From Sphaerisporangium rubeum (GTDB lineage Bacteria > Actinomycetota > Actinomycetes > Streptosporangiales > Streptosporangiaceae), in contig NZ_JACHIU010000001.1 in the NCBI RefSeq assembly GCF_014207705.1, forward strand, positions 5,634,501 to 5,698,500: 64,000 bases of DNA, in the 5' to 3' direction. Positions 61,119 through 64,000 of the stretch are shown piece after piece; position 1 is the stretch's first letter; every line of letters begins with the position of its first letter. A program made the position numbers and the translations under genes. Below the pieces are notes generated by a model. The model saw only the letters and a list, made by a program, of their open reading frames with translations. It was not told the DNA's origin and searched no databases.

Positions 61119-62021
61119 TCAGTCCTCACGTAGCCGGGGATTGAAGATCTCGTCCATGGCGTCCACGATCAGCACGATGCCGAGCGTGAGCAGCAGGATG
61201 GCGAGCAGCGGGGCCAGCAGGTACGGCAGCGCGGCCGTGCTGGTGAGCGCGCCGCCGCCGAACACGGCGAGGTTGAGCATCACACCCCAGTTGTTGGAGT
61301 CGAACGGCAGCACACCGAGGAAGAACAGTCCGACCTGTGCGTAGATGGCGCCGGTGACCGCGATGAGCACGTTCATGGCGATGTACGGCGCCATGCCTGG
61401 CAGGAGTTCGCGGATGACGATGTGCCGGGTGGACAGGCCGAGGCCCCGCGCGGCCTCGATGAAGCCGCGTTCGCGCAGCGACAGGGTCTGGGACCGCACG
61501 GCGCGCGCCACGCCTCCCCAGCCGAGCAGGCCGAGCACGAGGCCCATCTCCAGGGGGCTGTCGAACTTCCAGATCGTGGTGAGCACCAGCAGCAGCGGCA
61601 GCCCGGGGATGGTGAGCTGCAGGTCGGTGAGGCGCATCAGCACCGAGTCCCAGCGGCCCCGGTGGAAGCCGGCGACCAGGCCGAGCGCGGTGCCGAGCGC
61701 GACGGCGATGACCGCGGTCGCGACACCGGTCAGGATGACGTACCTGGCGCCGGTGACGACCAGGGCCAGCACGTCGGTGCCTTCGAAGTCGGTGCCGAAG
61801 GGGTGCGCGAGGCTCGGCGCGGCGTACAGCGCGTCGTCGTCCCTCGGCAGCGGCGACGGGTAGACCATCGGCCCGAAGATCGCCATGAGCGCGAACAGCG
61901 CGAGGATCACCACGCCGGCGATGCGGCTCGGCTTGCGGCGCAGCACGCGGCGCACGCCGCGCCAGAAGTCGCGCCGGGTGGACACCCGCACCGGTGCGGT
62001 GTTCTCCAGGATCGCCGTCAC
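61119..62021 (-). CDS. ABC transporter permease (DppC-like)
   Basis: 300 aa from GTG 62021 with AAAGGAGG upstream. N-terminal hydrophilic part, then about six helices; the EAA cytoplasmic loop EAARGLGLSTRHIVIRELLP couples to the ATPases. Pairs with the DppB-like permease 22 bp upstream. Confidence 0.94.
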   Translation of the reverse strand: MTAILENTAPVRVSTRRDFWRGVRRVLRRKPSRIAGVVILALFALMAIFGPMVYPSPLPRDDDALYAAPSLAHPFGTDFEGTDVLALVVTGARYVILTGVATAVIAVALGTALGLVAGFHRGRWDSVLMRLTDLQLTIPGLPLLLVLTTIWKFDSPLEMGLVLGLLGWGGVARAVRSQTLSLRERGFIEAARGLGLSTRHIVIRELLPGMAPYIAMNVLIAVTGAIYAQVGLFFLGVLPFDSNNWGVMLNLAVFGGGALTSTAALPYLLAPLLAILLLTLGIVLIVDAMDEIFNPRLRED

Positions 62022-62043
62022 GGCGCCTCCTTTCCACGGGGGC

Positions 62044-63075
62044 TCACGCCGCCGTCCTCACCCTGGGGTCGATCACGGCGTACAGCAGGTCGGCCGCGAT
62101 GTTCGCCACGATGATCGCCACGGTGGTGATCAGGAACGTGCCTCCCATGAGCGCGTAGTCGCGCGCGCCGATGCTGTTGACGAGCAGCAGCCCGAGGCCC
62201 GGGTAGTTGAAGATGCGCTCGATGAAGATCGCGCCGCCGAACAGCATGCCGAGCGACAACGCGAGGATGGTGAACAGCGGCAGGATCGCGTTGCGCGCCA
62301 CGTACCGGAACAGCACGCCGCGCGACAGGCCGCGCAGCTCCGCCGCGAGGATGAAGTCGTCGCCGAGCACGGTCGCCACGCTGGACTTCATGGCGAGGAC
62401 CCAGCCGCCGTAGCTGGCGAGCGCGTACGTCAGCACCGGCAGCGTGGCGTGCTGCACCAGCGAGGCCAGGTACGGCCCGTTGAACCCGGGGACGAACTCG
62501 ACGTCCACCGGCCCGCCGGCCGGCAGGATCGGCCACAACGTGGTGAAGATCGCCAGCATGAGCAGGCCGATGACGTACTGCGGCACGCCGTGCAGCAGGG
62601 AACCCGAGATGGACAGCAGGTCGCCGAGCTTGCCGGACCGCTTGATGCCGGCGTAGACGCCGAACGTCACGCCGAGCAGGAAGCTGAGCAGCGTGCCGCC
62701 GAGCACCGGCAGGATCGTCCACTTGGCGGCGGCCCCGATGAGCGTGGTGACCTCGGTACCCGGTGTGCTGAGCGACTGGCCGAAGTCGCCGCGCAGCAGC
62801 GCGCCGAGGTACTGCGTGTACTGCTCCCACAACGTGCCTTTCGGCAGGAAGCCGTACAACGCGGCGGTGGCCCGCTCGGCCGCGTCCGGTGACATGCCGC
62901 GCTCGATCAGTTTCTCGTACTGGCCGCGCACGGGGTCGCCGGGGATGCTGCGGATGATCACGAAGCTGATCGTGGTGACGACCCAGATCATGGCGAGCGC
63001 GCGGGCCAGGTGGCCCATGACGCGTCGCGTGACGGCGTTCGCCCGGAGCCGGCCCCGGGGCGGAGGTGTCTTCAT
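62044..63075 (-). CDS. ABC transporter permease (DppB-like)
   Basis: 343 aa from ATG 63075. Six-helix DppB permease with the typical start RALAMIWVVTTISFVIIRSIPGDP and an EAA-like AELRGLSRGVLFRYVARNAILP loop. Starts 3 bp after the solute-binding protein stop, so the operon order is SBP-DppB-DppC-OppD-OppF-GNAT-MurQ. Confidence 0.94.
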   Translation of the reverse strand: MKTPPPRGRLRANAVTRRVMGHLARALAMIWVVTTISFVIIRSIPGDPVRGQYEKLIERGMSPDAAERATAALYGFLPKGTLWEQYTQYLGALLRGDFGQSLSTPGTEVTTLIGAAAKWTILPVLGGTLLSFLLGVTFGVYAGIKRSGKLGDLLSISGSLLHGVPQYVIGLLMLAIFTTLWPILPAGGPVDVEFVPGFNGPYLASLVQHATLPVLTYALASYGGWVLAMKSSVATVLGDDFILAAELRGLSRGVLFRYVARNAILPLFTILALSLGMLFGGAIFIERIFNYPGLGLLLVNSIGARDYALMGGTFLITTVAIIVANIAADLLYAVIDPRVRTAA

Positions 63076-63078
63076 GCG

Positions 63079-64000
63079 CTACTTCTTCTTGATCATGCCG
63101 AGCTGCATCCACACGCCGGCAGGCAGGCGGAGCGCCTCACTGCCCGGCGGCGGCCAGCCGGTGTAGCGGGTGGTGTTGACGAACTGCGTGTTGACGTAGT
63201 CGTAGATCTGGATCACCGGAAGCTGCTCGTTGGTGAACTTCGCCAGGTCGCCGACGATGCGCTTCTGCTCCTCGGGGGTGGCGAGGTTGAGCCGGTTGGT
63301 CAGCTCGCCGGGGTTCACCCCGCCGGCCGTCTCCGGTCCCCCCATCCAGTTTCCCTGCGTGCCGGCCGGCACGTGCGTGAGGCGGCCGGCGAGCAGCTGC
63401 CAGCCGTTGGCCGAGCCGTAGAGCCGCTGGAAGATGTTGTACGGCGACGGGCCGAGGCCCATCAGCCAGAAGCCGACGTCGTACTTGCCGGCGGCGAGCT
63501 CGTCGAGGTACAGGATGTAGTCGGCCGAGGTGACCACCGAGGCGCGCACGCCGTGGTCGCCGAGCTGGCTGGCGACCGACTTGGCGGCGGCCACCCAGTC
63601 GGAGAACGACGCCGGCACGTTGATGCGCACCGTCCACGGCGAGCCGTCCGGCATGGCCCAGAACCCCCCCTGCTTGACCATGCCGGCGGCCTTCAGCTCG
63701 CGGTCGGCCGCGGCGGGGTCGACCTTGTAGGGGTCGAGCGTGGCGAGGCCGTCGCCGAGCCACGCCTTGGCGGCGCTGGCGTGGATGCCGGAGGTGGTGA
63801 CGGCGGGTGTGCCGGCCTCCGGGGACGCGACCTTGGTGACCTGGCCGCGGTCGATGAGGTAGGCGAGCGCGCGGCGTACGTGCAGGTTGTCGTACGGCTT
63901 GTGCGACTGGTTGAACGCCAGCGCCGCCGCCACCGGGGAATAGCCCTTGCGCACCTCGTTGCCGGGGGTGCGCTCGATGCGGTGCATCACGGCGGCCGGC
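63079..64000 (-). CDS. Extracellular solute-binding protein family 5, C-terminal part (start outside window)
   Basis: About 306 C-terminal residues; the frame is open through the window edge. The segment AAALAFNQSHKPYDNLHVRRALAYLIDR is the signature of the peptide-binding (SBP_bac_5) family. The lipoprotein signal and N-lobe lie beyond the window. It determines the cargo for the adjacent transporter; MurQ in the same operon makes muropeptide or MurNAc-peptide a reasonable guess. Confidence 0.93.
   Translation of the reverse strand, partial: PAAVMHRIERTPGNEVRKGYSPVAAALAFNQSHKPYDNLHVRRALAYLIDRGQVTKVASPEAGTPAVTTSGIHASAAKAWLGDGLATLDPYKVDPAAADRELKAAGMVKQGGFWAMPDGSPWTVRINVPASFSDWVAAAKSVASQLGDHGVRASVVTSADYILYLDELAAGKYDVGFWLMGLGPSPYNIFQRLYGSANGWQLLAGRLTHVPAGTQGNWMGGPETAGGVNPGELTNRLNLATPEEQKRIVGDLAKFTNEQLPVIQIYDYVNTQFVNTTRYTGWPPPGSEALRLPAGVWMQLGMIKKK

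Overview
The window is very GC-rich actinomycete DNA, with strong G/C bias at third codon positions, a WhiB protein, an XRE/DUF397 pair and a modular type I PKS. The gene mix (PKS, acyclic carotenoid cluster, RAE-controlled rifamycin monooxygenase) would fit a filamentous actinomycete such as Streptosporangiales, but the family is an inference.

Region 1 (2-25183): three collinear type I PKS genes on the plus strand; the first is cut by the window edge. The five modules read malonate/KR-DH, malonate/KR-DH, methylmalonate with dead KR and DH, methylmalonate/DH-ER-KR, and malonate minimal with no thioesterase. The predicted chain end is R-(CH=CH)2-CO-CH(Me)-CH2-CH(Me)-CO-CH2-CO-S. This is what an abyssomicin-type spirotetronate assembly line would deliver (inference). 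No tetronate-forming genes lie in the window. A convergent P450 (25260-26462) follows behind a large palindrome.

Region 2 (26578-36890): a stand-alone LigD-type polymerase gene, then an acyclic carotenoid cluster. CruF-like hydratase, CrtD/CrtI-like desaturase, GT2 glycosyltransferase and CrtA lie on the plus strand. CrtE-CrtI-CrtB-PlsX and a PlsY-like acyltransferase lie on the minus strand. A dedicated PlsX/PlsY pair next to a glycosyltransferase suggests acyl-phosphate-dependent acylation of a carotenoid glycoside, which would be new.

Region 3 (37136-46207): a BNR-repeat protein with a MoaD/ThiS-like partner, a frameshifted epimerase, WhiB, sirtuin, a D-cysteine desulfhydrase/ACC-deaminase-like enzyme, a DHFR-like protein, a membrane protein and a NarL-type two-component system. 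The kinase ATP lid is expanded into five 12-residue repeats.

Region 4 (46208-53240): a rifamycin monooxygenase preceded by a rifamycin-associated element, an anti-sigma-like ATPase with an XRE/DUF397 pair, a HEPN-MNT toxin-antitoxin module, an orphan gene tail, and a TetR/membrane-protein pair with a perfect operator palindrome.

Region 5 (53247-64000), all minus strand: a membrane protein, a P450 with a non-canonical I-helix, a threonine-dehydratase-like PLP enzyme, and a tightly coupled operon of solute-binding protein, DppB, DppC, two ATPases, a double GNAT and MurQ. The operon probably imports and recycles cell-wall or peptide material.
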